Notes: generated by a model not told the origin, from the letters alone. A stretch of 64,000 bases of DNA from Burkholderiales bacterium (GCA_027493935.1 JAOSJV010000001.1:2131157-2195156), one strand, 5' to 3'. Numbered from the stretch's first letter, positions 48,606 through 59,048 are shown. Program-made: numbers and translations.

Positions 48606-49485
48606 ATGGACCTGTTTCTCTCGGCCCTGGTGACCGGGGGTGGGGCTCGGCGCGATGTACGGCCTGCTCGCGCTGGGCTTCTACATCACCTACGCGGTGT
48701 CGAGCACGGTCAACTTCGCCCAAGGCAGCACCATGATGCTGGGCGCAGTGACCGCGTTCACCCTCGGCGTGGGCTGGAACTGGCCGTGGCCGCTGGCGAT
48801 TGCCGGCGCGCTTGCCGTGTGCGCCGCCTGGGGCGTGATCGTCGAGCGGATCGGCGTCCGCCCCTTCGCGCGCCGGGGCTCGGACCTGTGGCTGATGGCG
48901 ACGGTTGCGCTCGGACTGGTGCTGGAGAACGTCGTCCTGTTCACGTTCGGCAAGGATCCCCGCGGCATGCCCGCCTTCCGGTTGATGGAAGAGGCGTTCA
49001 CCGTCGGCGAGCTGCGCATCTCGTGGCTGCAGATCCTGATCCCCGCTATCGGCCTGGCCATCGCAGTGGCGCTGCATCTGGTGACTCGTGGCACGCGCCT
49101 CGGCAAGTCGATGCTCGCCATCGTGCAGAACCCGGATGCGGCCCGGCTCATGGGGATCAACGTGCGCGGCGCCATCGTCGCGGCCTACGCGATCTCGGGG
49201 TTGTTCGCTGGCGTGGCGGGCCTGCTCATCGCGCCGCTGTTCACGGTGTCTTCGACCATGGGCACCTTGTTCGGCATCAAGGCGTTCGCGGTTGCGATCC
49301 TCGGCGGCATCACCAATCCCTGGGGCGTCGTCGTCGCCGGCCTCCTCTACGGCACCGCCGAGGCGCTCGTCACCGCCGGCTTCGGGTCCACCTACACCCA
49401 GATCGTGACCTTCAGCCTGGTCATCGTCGCGCTGGCGTTCCGTCCGCACGGGCTGTTCGGCCGGGCGGAAGTGAAGAAGGTATGA
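48606..49485 (+). CDS. LivH-type ABC transporter permease (one frameshift)
   Basis: ATG 48606. An extra G in the run near 48641 breaks the frame after MDLFLSALVTG; removing it gives VGLGAMYGLLALGFYITY and about 292 residues. FAQGSTMMLGAVTAF and GIKAFAVAILGGITNPWG are LivH family motifs. About eight membrane segments. Four-base overlap with the next gene. Confidence 0.88.
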
Positions 49486-51252
49486 GCGCGCGCCTCCTCG
49501 CGGCCATCGTCATTCTCGCCGCGGCCTCGATCACGGCGTGCTTTTTTTCCGACGGCTACCAGGTGTTCGTCATCGCCAACGTGGCGCTGACGGCCATCGT
49601 CGCCATCGGCCTCAATGTGCTGCTGGGTCTCGCCGGTCAGATCTCGCTCGGCCACGTCGGCTTCTACGCCATCGGTGCCTACACCTGCGGCATCCTCACC
49701 ACCCGCCACGAATGGGATTTCTGGGCCGCTTTCCCGATTGCCGGGCTGCTCGCCGCGCTGGCGGGGGCGCTGCTGGCGATGCCGGCGCTGCGGGTGCGCG
49801 GGCCGTATCTGGCGATGGTCACCATCGCGTTCGGCTTCGTTGTGGAGCAGAGTGCCGCGGAGCTTCGCGACTTCACCGGCGGCTGGAACGGGCTCATGGG
49901 CATTCCGCGTCCGGCGCTGGGCGGCTTCGCTTTCGAGGAAATCTCGCTCGCGGTGTTCGCCATCGCCCTCGCCGCGGTACTGCTCATCCTGTTCGCCCGG
50001 CTGCGCGACAGCACCTGGGGCCTGGCGATGCGCGCCACCCGCGACGCGGAGGTGGCGAGCCAGGCGATCGGGCTCAACCTGGTCGCGGTGCGCACGGTGG
50101 CGTTCACCCTGTCCGCCTTCCTGGCCGGGCTCGCAGGCGCGCTGTTCGCCTCGCTCAATCAGTTCATCAGCCCCGAATCGTTTCCGTTCTTCCAGTCGAT
50201 CACCTTCCTGCTGGTCGTGCTGGTCGGCGGCGCGGGAACGGTGCTGAGCCCGGTGGTGGGCTCGATGATCGTGGTGCTGCTGCCGGAGATGCTCGCCTTC
50301 CTCGCCGAGTACCGGCTGCTCTTCTTCGGCAGCCTGCTGCTGGTGGTGCTATGGCTGGCACCCGAGGGAATCATGGGCAAGCTCGAGCCGTGGCTCGCGC
50401 CGCGGCGAGGCGCAGCGGAGCCGGCTTCCGAGGCCGAGGTCGAAGCCTTCCTGCGCCGCGACGATCCCGTGCCGCTGTCGACGCATGATCTTTCGATCGC
50501 CTTCGGCGGAACCCGGGCCGTCGACGGCGTGCGCCTGACCGCCGGCCCCGGAGCGGTCACCAGCATCATCGGCCCGAACGGCGCCGGCAAGACGACCTTG
50601 CTCAACCTGATCAGCGGATTCTACAAGCCGGATCGCGGCCGGGCGCAACTCGGAGCGACGCCGCTGCCGCGGGGCTCGACGCACCTCGTGGCTCGCGCCG
50701 GCGTCGCGCGCACGTTTCAGACCACCCAGCTCTTCCCGCGCATGACCGTGCTGGAGAATCTCCTGATCGCGATGCGGCTCGGCCGTCTCGGCGGCCTGCA
50801 CCGGGCGCTCGCGGGGCCCGACGACGAGGCGCGCGCGCGGCTCGCCGCCGGCCTTCTCCGGTTCGTCGGCTATGCCGGTCCCGTGGAATGCCCGGCCGCC
50901 GCCCTTGCTCACGTCGACCGCCGGCTGGTGGAGGTGGCGCGAGCCCTCGCGCTCGGGCCGCGGGTGGTGACCCTCGACGAGCCCGCAGCCGGCCTCAACG
51001 ACGCCGACACCGCCCGCCTCGGCGAGCTCCTCCGCCGCATGGGGTCGCTGGGCATCGCCGTCGTCATCATCGAGCACGACATGAACCTGGTGATGGGCTT
51101 CTCCGACCGCGTGACGGTGCTGGATGCCGGCCGCATGATCGCCGAGGGCGACCCGGCGGCGGTGCGCGCCGATCCGGGGTGCGCGCCGCGTACCTGGGCG
51201 AAGGCGAGCTGCGTATCGAGCGCGGCGCGCGGTCTGCGGAAGCGCCGGCGCC
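49482..51252 (+). CDS. LivM-LivG fused permease/ATP-binding protein
   Basis: ATG 49482. Permease half (about residues 1-310: LNVLLGLAGQISLGHVGFYAIGAYT ... SPESFPFFQSITFLL) is joined to an ATPase half (Walker A GPNGAGKTT, Walker B VVTLDEPAAGL, H-loop IIEHDMNLVM). The signature motif reads LAHVDRRLVE where a glycine replaces V in relatives (L-x-x-G-D-x-R). A missing base near 51177 changes frame before VRAAYLGEGEL; in the corrected frame no stop separates this protein from the LivF-like part. LivM-LivG fusions are known. Confidence 0.82.
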
Positions 51253-51951
51253 GGTGCTGGAAGTGGAGGATCTCGCTACCGGCTACGGCGCGCTGCCGGT
51301 GCTGGAGGGCATCGGACTGCGCGTCGGTCGCGGCGAGCTGGTGGCGCTGCTCGGCACCAACGGCGCGGGCAAGACCACGCTGATGCGGGCGATCACCGGA
51401 TTGCACCGACCCATCTCGGGGCGCGTGCTGCTGCTGGGCGAGCGCATCCAGTCGCTCGCCGCGTACCGGATCGCGCGGGAGGGTCTGGCGCTGGTGCCCG
51501 AGGGCCGGCAGGTGTTTCCGGAACTGTCGGTGGCGGACAACATCGCGCTCGGCTGCCGGCCGAACGCGAGCAGCGACGCGACCGTCGAGGTGGAGCGGCT
51601 GCTGGAGCGCTTCTCTCAGCTGAAGCCGTTGCGCGACAAGCGCGCGGGTTTGCTTTCGGGGGCGAGCAGCAGATGCTGGCGATCGCGCGCGGGCTCGCCG
51701 CCCGGCCAACCATCCTGCTCCTGGACGAGCCGTCGCTGGGCCTCGCGCCCGCGATCGTAGAGTCGCTGTACCGGGTGCTGGAAGAGCTGCGCCGCGAAGG
51801 TGCGACGTTGCTACTGGTTGACCAGATGGCCCGTCTCGCGCTGTCGGTCGCCGATCGCGCCTACGTCCTCAAGTCGGGCCGCATCGTCCACGAGGGCGGC
51901 TCAGACGAGATCCGCAGCGACCCCAACCTCGAACGCGCCTACCTGGGGTGA
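51253..51951 (+). CDS. LivF-type ATP-binding protein (one frameshift; may be fused to LivMG)
   Basis: A possible GTG start at 51253 (VLEVEDLATGYGALPVLEGI) has only a weak site upstream. Walker A GTNGAGKTTL, then LVPEGRQVFPELSV, signature LLSGGEQQML and Walker B ILLLDEPSLGLAP. One G is missing in the run at 51658-51662; adding it restores the signature. No stop lies between this and LivG once the upstream shift is corrected, so a single chain of about 823 residues is possible. Confidence 0.8.
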   Translation, partial: GAGSGGSRYRLRRAAGAGGHRTARRSRRAGGAARHQRRGQDHADAGDHRIAPTHLGARAAAGRAHPVARRVPDRAGGSGAGARGPAGVSGTVGGGQHRARLPAEREQRRDRRGGAAAGALLSAEAVARQARGFAFGGEQQMLAIARGLAARPTILLLDEPSLGLAPAIVESLYRVLEELRREGATLLLVDQMARLALSVADRAYVLKSGRIVHEGGSDEIRSDPNLERAYLG

Positions 51952-53189
51952 ACCCGATGGATCTCGTTCTGCAAAACGCCCGCCTCGACCACGGCCGTCC
52001 CGCCGACCCGATCGACGTCGGGATTGCAAACGGGAAAATCGCCCTCGTCGCGCCCCATATTGATTCCGGCTCCCCTGCGCTCGATCTCGACGGACGGCTG
52101 CTGTCCCCGGGCCTCGTCGAGACCCACGTTCATCTGGACAAGTCGCGGATCATGGACCGCTGCCGATCCGAGGAAGGCACGCTCGCGGAGGCGATCCGCG
52201 AGGTGGCGCAGGCCAAGCGCGCCTTCACCGTGGAGGACGTGTATCGGCGCGCCTCGCGAACGCTGGAGGCCGCGATCGTTCACGGCGTGACCCACCTGCG
52301 CACCCACGTCGAAGTGGACCCCAGCATCGGCACGCGCGGGCTCGAGGCGATGCTGCAGCTCAAGGGCGACTACGCCTGGGCGGTCGATCTCGAGCTGGTC
52401 GCGTTTCCGCAGGAGGGCCTGATCAGCAACCCGGGCACCGACGCGCTGATCCTGGAAGCCATGGACCGCGGCGCGCGAGTCGTGGGTGGCGCTCCGTACG
52501 TCGACAGCGATCCGCACGGCCAGATCGACCGGGTGTTCGAGATCGCGCGCCGCTACGACGCCGACGTCGACCTGCACCTGGATTTCTTCCTCGATCCCGA
52601 GCGGATGGACGTCGAGTACGTTTGCCGCATGACGGATCGGCACCAGTACGCGGGGCGGGTCAACGTCGGCCACGTGAGCGCCCTCTCCACACTCGATCCC
52701 GAGGCTCTCGACCGGCTCGCGCGCCGCATTGCCGGGGCCGGCGTCGCGGTCACCGTGCTGCCCTCCACGGACCTGTTCCTCATGGGCAGCGGCGCGACCC
52801 ACAACGTCCCGCGCGGCACGGCGCCAGCGCACCGGCTGGTGGAGCGCGGGGTCAACTGCTCGCTGTCCACCAACAACGTCCTCAATCCGTTCACGCCGTT
52901 CGGCGATTCCTCCCTGCTGCGAATGGCCAACCTGTACGCCAACATCGCGCAGCTCGGCCGCGCCCGGGAACTCGCCGAGTGCTTCGAGATGATCACCCGG
53001 CGCTCGGCGCGCATCCTGGGCCTCGAGCGCCACATGGTGGAGCTTGGAGCCGCGGCAGACCTGGTCATCCTCGATGCGCCGGATCGCGCCAGCGCGGTGG
53101 CCGAGCTCGCCACGCCCCTGTATGGCTTCAAGCGAGGACGGATGACCTTCCGCCGCGAGCCGGCGCGCCTGCTCCGGCCGGAGGCGTGA
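51948..53189 (+). CDS. Amidohydrolase family protein (cytosine deaminase-like)
   Basis: GTG 51948 overlaps the livF stop; ATG 51957 is also possible. About 413 residues of the COG0402 deaminase/amidohydrolase group: first metal motif LSPGLVETHVHLDKS (HxH), LRTHVEVDPS, VDLHLDFFLD with a histidine, VNVGHVSALSTL with another. At the position of the usual catalytic aspartate the sequence reads STNNVLNPFTPFGD. Glu of the cytosine deaminase HCDE motif is Phe here. Coupled to an ABC importer, so it probably acts on the imported compound. Reaction unknown. Confidence 0.75.
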   Translation: MNPMDLVLQNARLDHGRPADPIDVGIANGKIALVAPHIDSGSPALDLDGRLLSPGLVETHVHLDKSRIMDRCRSEEGTLAEAIREVAQAKRAFTVEDVYRRASRTLEAAIVHGVTHLRTHVEVDPSIGTRGLEAMLQLKGDYAWAVDLELVAFPQEGLISNPGTDALILEAMDRGARVVGGAPYVDSDPHGQIDRVFEIARRYDADVDLHLDFFLDPERMDVEYVCRMTDRHQYAGRVNVGHVSALSTLDPEALDRLARRIAGAGVAVTVLPSTDLFLMGSGATHNVPRGTAPAHRLVERGVNCSLSTNNVLNPFTPFGDSSLLRMANLYANIAQLGRARELAECFEMITRRSARILGLERHMVELGAAADLVILDAPDRASAVAELATPLYGFKRGRMTFRREPARLLRPEA

Positions 53190-53261
53190 CGATTACGGAC
53201 CCGTCCTCGGCGTGCATCGCCCGCCGGAGGCCCCGGCCGGCGGCCGCCAACTGAACATCCA

Positions 53262-53460
53262 TCTACACGGTCTGGCGCTCGATGGCGTGCATCGGCTGGG
53301 CGCGCCTGATCGAGCGCGCGTTCGATACTGAGCTCGAACATCGCCCGAAGTGTGGCGCCGAGCTCGAGTCATCGCCGCCATCGGGTAGCCCGCGGTGATC
53401 GTCAGGAGACTCACGCACCCGGGCTTGCCTGCGAGAGCCCGGCCGCGCGCTCCGGCGCGG
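53262..53460 (+). pseudogene. IS91-type transposase C-terminal remnant (copy 2)
   Basis: CIGWARLIERAFDTELEHRPKCG and AELE, then in another frame AAIG, a stop, PAVIVRRLTHPGLPARARPRAP. Very similar at DNA level to 46180-46360, but each copy has its own defects. The segment joins directly to a truncated enoyl-CoA hydratase gene. Confidence 0.6.
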
Positions 53461-53771
53461 CTGTGTTCATCATGCTCGGCGAGCCGCTCGACGCGGCAAG
53501 CGCGCGCGAGGCCGGGCCGGTGACCGAGATCGTCCCCGAACCGGAGCGCCTGGCCGCGGTGGCCGCGACCGCGCGGGAGCTCGCCGCGAAGCCGTCGGAG
53601 TCGCTGCGGCGCTCGAAGGAGTTCCTCCCGCACGCGCTCACGCCGCAGATCGAGGCGGCGATCGCGACGGAGTTCGGGGCGCTCGCGGCGCGGCTCGAGC
53701 CGCCGGAGGTGAGAGAAGCGTTCAGCGCGTTCTTCGGGAAGCGGCCGCCGGACTTCTCGAGCCACGGCTGA
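53461..53771 (+). pseudogene. Enoyl-CoA hydratase/isomerase, C-terminal fragment
   Basis: About 103 codons without a start of their own: FIMLGEPLDAASAREAGPVTEIVPEPERL, then ARELAAKPSESLRRSKEF and a C-terminal helix region. This matches the last third of crotonase-family proteins. The first two thirds are absent; the break coincides with the IS91-type remnant, which suggests the element truncated or captured it. Confidence 0.65.
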
Positions 53772-53858
53772 TTCCCGCGTGCTCCCGCGTTGAGCCCGCC
53801 GTTCGCCCGCGCCCGCGGCTCCTCGCGGGGACGCACGCGGCGGTTCGGCCAAGCGGCG

Positions 53859-54389
53859 CTAGCGGCGGGCCGCGGCGTGCCTCGGGTGCACGTGATCCTG
53901 CTGGAAAGCGCGCTGTACCGCGACCGCCTCGGTCTCGAGCGTCGGGTCGGCGAGGTCGGACCGCAAGTACATTACCTGGAGGTAGTGCGCGAACTCGTGC
54001 GCGAGCGAGCCGTCGATCGTCCGGCCGGGACGCGCGTAGTAGGCCGCGTCATCGATCAAGTAGATCTCGTTTCGGGCCGTCACGTAGGCGTTGGTGAACA
54101 CGTGCGGACGGAAGTGCCACTGTGGAGCGATGGCGTCCTGGAACTGCCGCAAGGGCGTCCGGCTCTCGACGAAGATCGTGGGAACCGGGATCTCGGGGCG
54201 GAGGGCGACGTTCATTCGGCGCGCCACCTGCGCGAGGATGAACTGCGGATCGAACCGGAGCTTCGCCCGCCGGGCGGACTCGCCGGTCTCGCCCGCGGCG
54301 GCCGGCGCGACGCAAGCGATCATCGCGAGGATCCCGACCCAGCGGCCAAGGCGACGCACGACGTTTCCATTGCAGCATCGGTGTTCCAT
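53859..54389 (-). CDS. Exported protein with an HExxH zinc-binding motif
   Basis: 176 residues from ATG 54389. Signal-like segment (WVGILAMIACVAPAAAG). The motif SLAHEFAHYLQVMY (HEFAH) followed about 15 residues later by LETEAVAVQ with glutamates fits a small metallopeptidase-like fold. TPLRQFQDAIAPQWHFR and VTARNEIYLIDDAAYY precede it. Not recognised as a characterised family; protease activity is only a possibility. Confidence 0.65.
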   Translation of the reverse strand: MEHRCCNGNVVRRLGRWVGILAMIACVAPAAAGETGESARRAKLRFDPQFILAQVARRMNVALRPEIPVPTIFVESRTPLRQFQDAIAPQWHFRPHVFTNAYVTARNEIYLIDDAAYYARPGRTIDGSLAHEFAHYLQVMYLRSDLADPTLETEAVAVQRAFQQDHVHPRHAAARR

Positions 54390-54514
54390 GCCGCAGAGGC
54401 TACGGAGGGGGAGGGCGCCGGTAAGTGCGCAAACGCACCTCGAAGCGCGGCTGGCGCCCGCCTTGCTTGACGGCCTAGGCCAGGCGGTTTAGCGTCGGCC
54501 TCAGGGGTCTTCCG

Positions 54515-57500
54515 ATGCAGTGTCCCCGGTGCCGACACGAGAATGCGCCGCGCGCGAAGTTCTGCGAGGAGTGTGCGGCGCCGCTCGTGCGGATTTGCGC
54601 GAGCTGCAATAGCCAGGTCTCCCCGACGGCGAAGTTCTGCCCCGAGTGCGGGCAGCCCATGCCTTTCGCCCCGCCGACACAGCCGCCCCGCTACGCGTCC
54701 CCGGAGGCCTACACGCCGAAGCACCTGGCGGAACGCATCCTCACGTCAAAGCCAAGCCTCGAGGGCGAGCGCAAGCAGGTCACGGTGCTGTTCGCCGACA
54801 TGAAGAGTCGATGGAGCTACTCGCCGACCGCGACCCGGAGGAGGCGCGCCGGCTCCTCGACCCGCTGCTCGAGCGGATGATGAGCGCGGTTCACCACTAC
54901 GAAGGCACCGTCAACCAGGTGATGGGCGACGGCATCATGGCGCTCTTCGGCGCGCCGCTCGCGCACGAGGACCACGCGGTCTGGGCCTGCTACGCGGCGC
55001 TGCGAATGCAGGAGGCGGCGCGGCGCTACGCGGAGAACCTGCGCCGGTTCGAAGGGATCCTGCCGCAGATCCGGGTCGGCCTGAACTCGGACGAGGTCGT
55101 CGTCCGTTCCGTGGGCAGCGACCTGCGGATGGACTACACCGCGGTGGGACAGACGACGCACCTCGCCTCGCGCATGGAGCAGATGGCGGCGGCCGGGACG
55201 ATCCTCGCGACCGCCGGCACGCTGGCGCTCGCCGAGGGCTACGTGCAGGTGAGCCCGCTCGGCCCGACGCAGGTGAAGGGGCTCGCGAGCCCGGTCGAGG
55301 TCTACGAGGTGACCGGCGCGGGGAGCCTGCGCTCCCGGATGGAGGCCGCGGCAGCGCGTGGCCTCACGCGGTTCGTCGGACGCGACGCCGAGCAGGGAGA
55401 CCATGCGCAGGGCGCTCGAGAAGCGCGCGGCGGCCGAGGGCAGGTGGTGGCCCTCGTCGGCGAGCCCGGAGTGGGCAAGTCGCGCCTGTTCTGGGAGTTC
55501 ATCCACTCGCACCGGACGCACGGCTGGCTGGTGCTCGAGACCGGCACCGCCTCCTACAGCAAGTCGAGCCTCTACCTGCCGATCATCGACCTCCTGAAGT
55601 CGTACTTCCAACTCGAGCCCCGCGACGACCCGCGCAAGATCCGCGAGAAGGTGACCGGGAAGATCATCTCCCTCGACCACGCACTCGAGTCCGCGCTGCC
55701 CGCATTCCTCGCGCTGCTCGACGTTCCGGTCGGTGACCCCCAGTGGGAGGCGCTCGATCCGCCGCAGCGGCGGCAGCGCACGCTCGACGCCCTGAAGCGC
55801 CTGCTGCTGCGCGAGAGCCAGGTCCAGCCGCTCGGGCTGGCCCTGGAGGACCTGCACTGGATCGATTCCGAGACCCAGGCGCTGCTCGACAGCCTAGTCG
55901 AGAGCCTGCCGATGGCGCGCCTGCTGCTGCTCGTCAACTACCGGCCCGAGTACCAGCACGGCTGGGGGAACAAGAGCTATTACACCCAGCTGCGGATCGA
56001 CCCACTGCCGCCGGAGAGCTGCGAAGTTCTCCTGGAGGGACTCCTCGGGTTCGACCCGAGCGTCGCGCCGCGCAAAGCACCGCTGATCGCGCGGACCCAG
56101 GGCAATCCCTTCTTCTTGGAGGAGAGCATCCGCACGCTGGCGGAAACCCGTGTGCTCGAGGGCGAGCGCGGCGCGTATCGGCTGGCCAAGGCGCCCACGA
56201 CGGCGCAGGTGCCGGCGACGGTTCAGGCCGTCCTCGCCGCTTGGATCGACCGCCTGCCGCTCGAGGAGAAGCGCCTCCTGCAGGCCGCGGCGGTCATCGG
56301 CGAAGAGGTCCCGTTCTCGGTGCTCCAGGCGATCGCCGATCAGCCGGACGAGGCCTTGCACGCGGGACTCGCGCACCTCCAGTCCGCCGAGTTTCTCTAT
56401 GAAGCGCGCCTCTTCCCGGAGCTCGAGTACACGTTCAAGCACGCGCTCACGTACCAGGTGGCCTACGAAAACCTGGTGCAGGACCGCCGCCGCACCTTGC
56501 ACGCCCGGATCGTCGAGGCGCTGGAGCGCCTGTACGCGGGGCGTCTCACGGAGCAGGTGGAGCGGCTCGCCTACCACGCCGTGCGGGGGGAGCTGTGGGA
56601 GCAGGCTGTGACTTATCTCCACCAGGCCGGCAGCCGCGCCTTCGCGCGGTCGGCGCACCGGGATGCGGTCTCGTGCCACGAACAGGCGCTCGGCGCCCTC
56701 GCGCACCTGGCGAAGACGCCCCGGACGCTCGAGCTGGCGGTGGAGCTTCGCCTCGGCCTGCGGAACTCGCTGTTCCCGCTGGGAGCGGTGGAAGCCGGAC
56801 TCGCGCATCTCCGCGAGGCCGAGCCGATCGCCCAGGCCCTCGTCGATCAGCGGCGGCTCGGCCTCATCGCAGGGTACATGAGCGAGCACGCCCGGTTGGC
56901 CGGCCATACGGCGGACGCGGTGGCATCGGCACGGAAGGCCGAGGCCATTGCCGCGACGCTCCGCGACCTTTCGCTTGCGGTCGCGGCCAACTACTACCTC
57001 GCCACCGCGCATTTCGCCGCGGGTGACCACGCGCGCGCGGGGGAGTTGTTCCGCAAGACCATCGCACCGCTCGAGGGGGACGTCGGTCGCGAACGCTTCG
57101 GCATGGCGGGGTTTCCGGTCGTGATGGCCCGCGCCTTCTGGGCTTGGGCGCTCGCCGAACGCGGCGAGTTCGAGGAAGGGACCGATCGCGGTCACCAGGC
57201 GGTCCAGCGCGCCGAGGCGCTCAACCACCCCTACAGTCTCGCGTTCGCCTGCCGCGGCCTCGGGCACGTGTACGGCGTCAGGAGCGATTTCCGGCACGCG
57301 ATCCCGCTCCTCGAGCGCAGCGCCGCGCTGTGCCGCGAGTGGAACCTCCACTTCACGATGCCGACGGTGATGGAGATGCTCGGCTACGTGTACGCACTGT
57401 CCGGGCGGCTACCGGAGGGCGTGCAGGTGCTCGAGCAGGCGCTCGCGCTGGGCGAATCCGTGGGCCTGACGATGTTCAGCACGCCCGGGATGGTGCACCT

Positions 57501-57882
57501 CGGCGAGGCGCGGCTGCTCGGAGGCGCGCCCGACGAGGCGCTCGGACTTGCCGAAAGGGCCCTCGCGACCGCCCGCGAGCGCGGCCAGCGGGGCCACGAG
57601 GCCTGGGCGCTGCGTCTGCTCGGCGACGCCGCCGCGCATCGCGATCCGCGCAACTTCGCGGCCGCCGAGCGCCGGTACGCAGAGGCGATGGCGCTCGCCG
57701 ACGAGCTCGGAATGCGCCCACTCGCCGCGCACTGCCATCTCGGCTTGGGCAAGCTCTATCGGAGTGCCGGGAAACGCGAGCCGACGCGGGAGCACCTCCA
57801 CGCCGCGACGAGGATGTACCGCGAGATGGACATGCGCTTCTGGCTGGAGCAGGCCGAGGGGCAACTCAGCCGCCTCGGCTGA
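54515..57882 (+). CDS. Zinc ribbon-adenylate/guanylate cyclase-AAA ATPase-TPR signalling protein (three frameshifts)
   Basis: ATG 54515. Two zinc ribbons (CPRCRHENAPRAKFCEEC and CASCNSQVSPTAKFCPEC), then a class III cyclase domain with metal aspartates in VTVLFADMK and MGDGIMALFGAPLAHEDHA and YTAVGQTTHLASRME; then an AAA/NB-ARC-like ATPase with VALVGEPGVGKSRL and Walker B-like LALEDLHWID; then about 400 residues of TPR-like helices. One base missing near 54806; a compensating pair near 55394 and 55440. Corrected length about 1122. The Crp-type gene follows after 9 bases, suggesting a synthesis-and-response pair. Confidence 0.85.
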
Positions 57883-57891
57883 AGAGACCGG

Positions 57892-58605
57892 ATGCCCGAG
57901 GCCGATACGCAGCCCTCCGCGCTCGGCCTGCGCCGGGTGGCGTTGCTGGAGGGCCTCCCTGGCGCCGCGCTCGAAGCGCTCGCGCGCGAGTGCGCGTGGC
58001 GGAACTTCGCCGCCGGGCAGCATATCGTCTCGCGCGATGCGAAGGACCGCGATGTCTACCTGATCATCGCGGGCCGCGTGCGCGTGACGATCTACTCAGC
58101 GGCGGGCCGACAGGTGACGTTCCGCGACCTGAGCACCGGCGAGTTCTTCGGCGACATCGCGGCGATCGACGGCGCGCCGCGCTCGGCAGACGTCGTCGCC
58201 CTCGAGAGCACACTCGCCGCGTCGCTCGCGCCGGCAGTGTTCCGCCTGCTCCTGCGCGAGCATCCCGACGTCGCGGAACGGATCTTGCGCGGGCTCGCGA
58301 CCCTGGTACGGCGCCTCTCCGAGCGCGTCATCGATCTCAGCACGCTCGGCGTGCAGAACCGCATCCACGCGGACCTCCTGCGCCGCGCGCGAGCCGCCGG
58401 CGTCGCCGGCAACACCGCCCGAATCGAGCCGGCGCCGAAGCACGCCGACGTCGCGAGCGAGGTGAGCACCTACCGGGAGCAGGTCACGCGCGAGCTCTCC
58501 GCGCTCGCCAAGGCGGGCATCGTCGTCCGGGAGGGGAATGCGCTCGTCGTGCGCGACGTCACCCGCCTAGAACGCCTCGTCGTCGAGGTTCGCGCAAGCA
58601 CCTGA
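57892..58605 (+). CDS. Crp/Fnr-family transcriptional regulator
   Basis: 237 residues. N-terminal cyclic nucleotide-binding fold: YLIIAGRVRVTIYSAAGRQVTFRDLSTGEFFGDIAAIDGAPRSADVV in separate blocks, with the phosphate-binding arginine of PRSA retained and the usual FGE changed to FGD. Long dimer helix (RIL...RVIDLST), then a winged helix with HADVASEVSTYREQVTREL. Nine bases after the cyclase gene. Ligand unproven but cAMP or cGMP binding is plausible. Confidence 0.85.
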   Translation: MPEADTQPSALGLRRVALLEGLPGAALEALARECAWRNFAAGQHIVSRDAKDRDVYLIIAGRVRVTIYSAAGRQVTFRDLSTGEFFGDIAAIDGAPRSADVVALESTLAASLAPAVFRLLLREHPDVAERILRGLATLVRRLSERVIDLSTLGVQNRIHADLLRRARAAGVAGNTARIEPAPKHADVASEVSTYREQVTRELSALAKAGIVVREGNALVVRDVTRLERLVVEVRAST

Positions 58606-58630
58606 TCGCCCTCGCTGGTGCATCGCTGCC

Positions 58631-58740
58631 ATGAGTCTCGCGGACAAGACCCTGTTCGTCACTGGCACCTCGCGCGGTATCGGGCTCGCGATCGCGAAAC
58701 GCGCGGCGAAGGAGGACGCCAACGTCGCGAACACGGCGAG
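58631..58740 (+). pseudogene. Short-chain dehydrogenase, N-terminal fragment
   Basis: MSLADKTLFVTGTSRGIGLAIAKRAA and DANVANTA match the Rossmann start of an SDR (TGxxxGIG). After about 36 residues all family resemblance is lost, though the frame stays open to 59125. The catalytic Tyr-Lys part is missing. Most likely a truncated relic. Confidence 0.6.
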
Positions 58741-59048
58741 CATGTGCGTCCCCGGCAAGGCGGAGGATCCGCGCAGCGTTTGGACTGCGGTGAATGCGCT
58801 CCGGCCACGCACGGTGCTCAACACCGCCGCGCTGGCTGGCAGCGAGACCGTGCCGGTTCACGCAGCCGGAGACGCCGTTGCCGAACCGCGGTGTATCGCC
58901 GAGCGGGCAGCGCGGGGCGCTGTGATGCGACCGAACAACGCGCCGAACGATGTTCGTGGCGATCCTGCTTGGCAGCGTAAAGAGCCATCGAGGGTCATCG
59001 AGCGTCATTGCGACGGCGCTTGGAGTTCCCCTGCTCCGCGTCCGGTCG

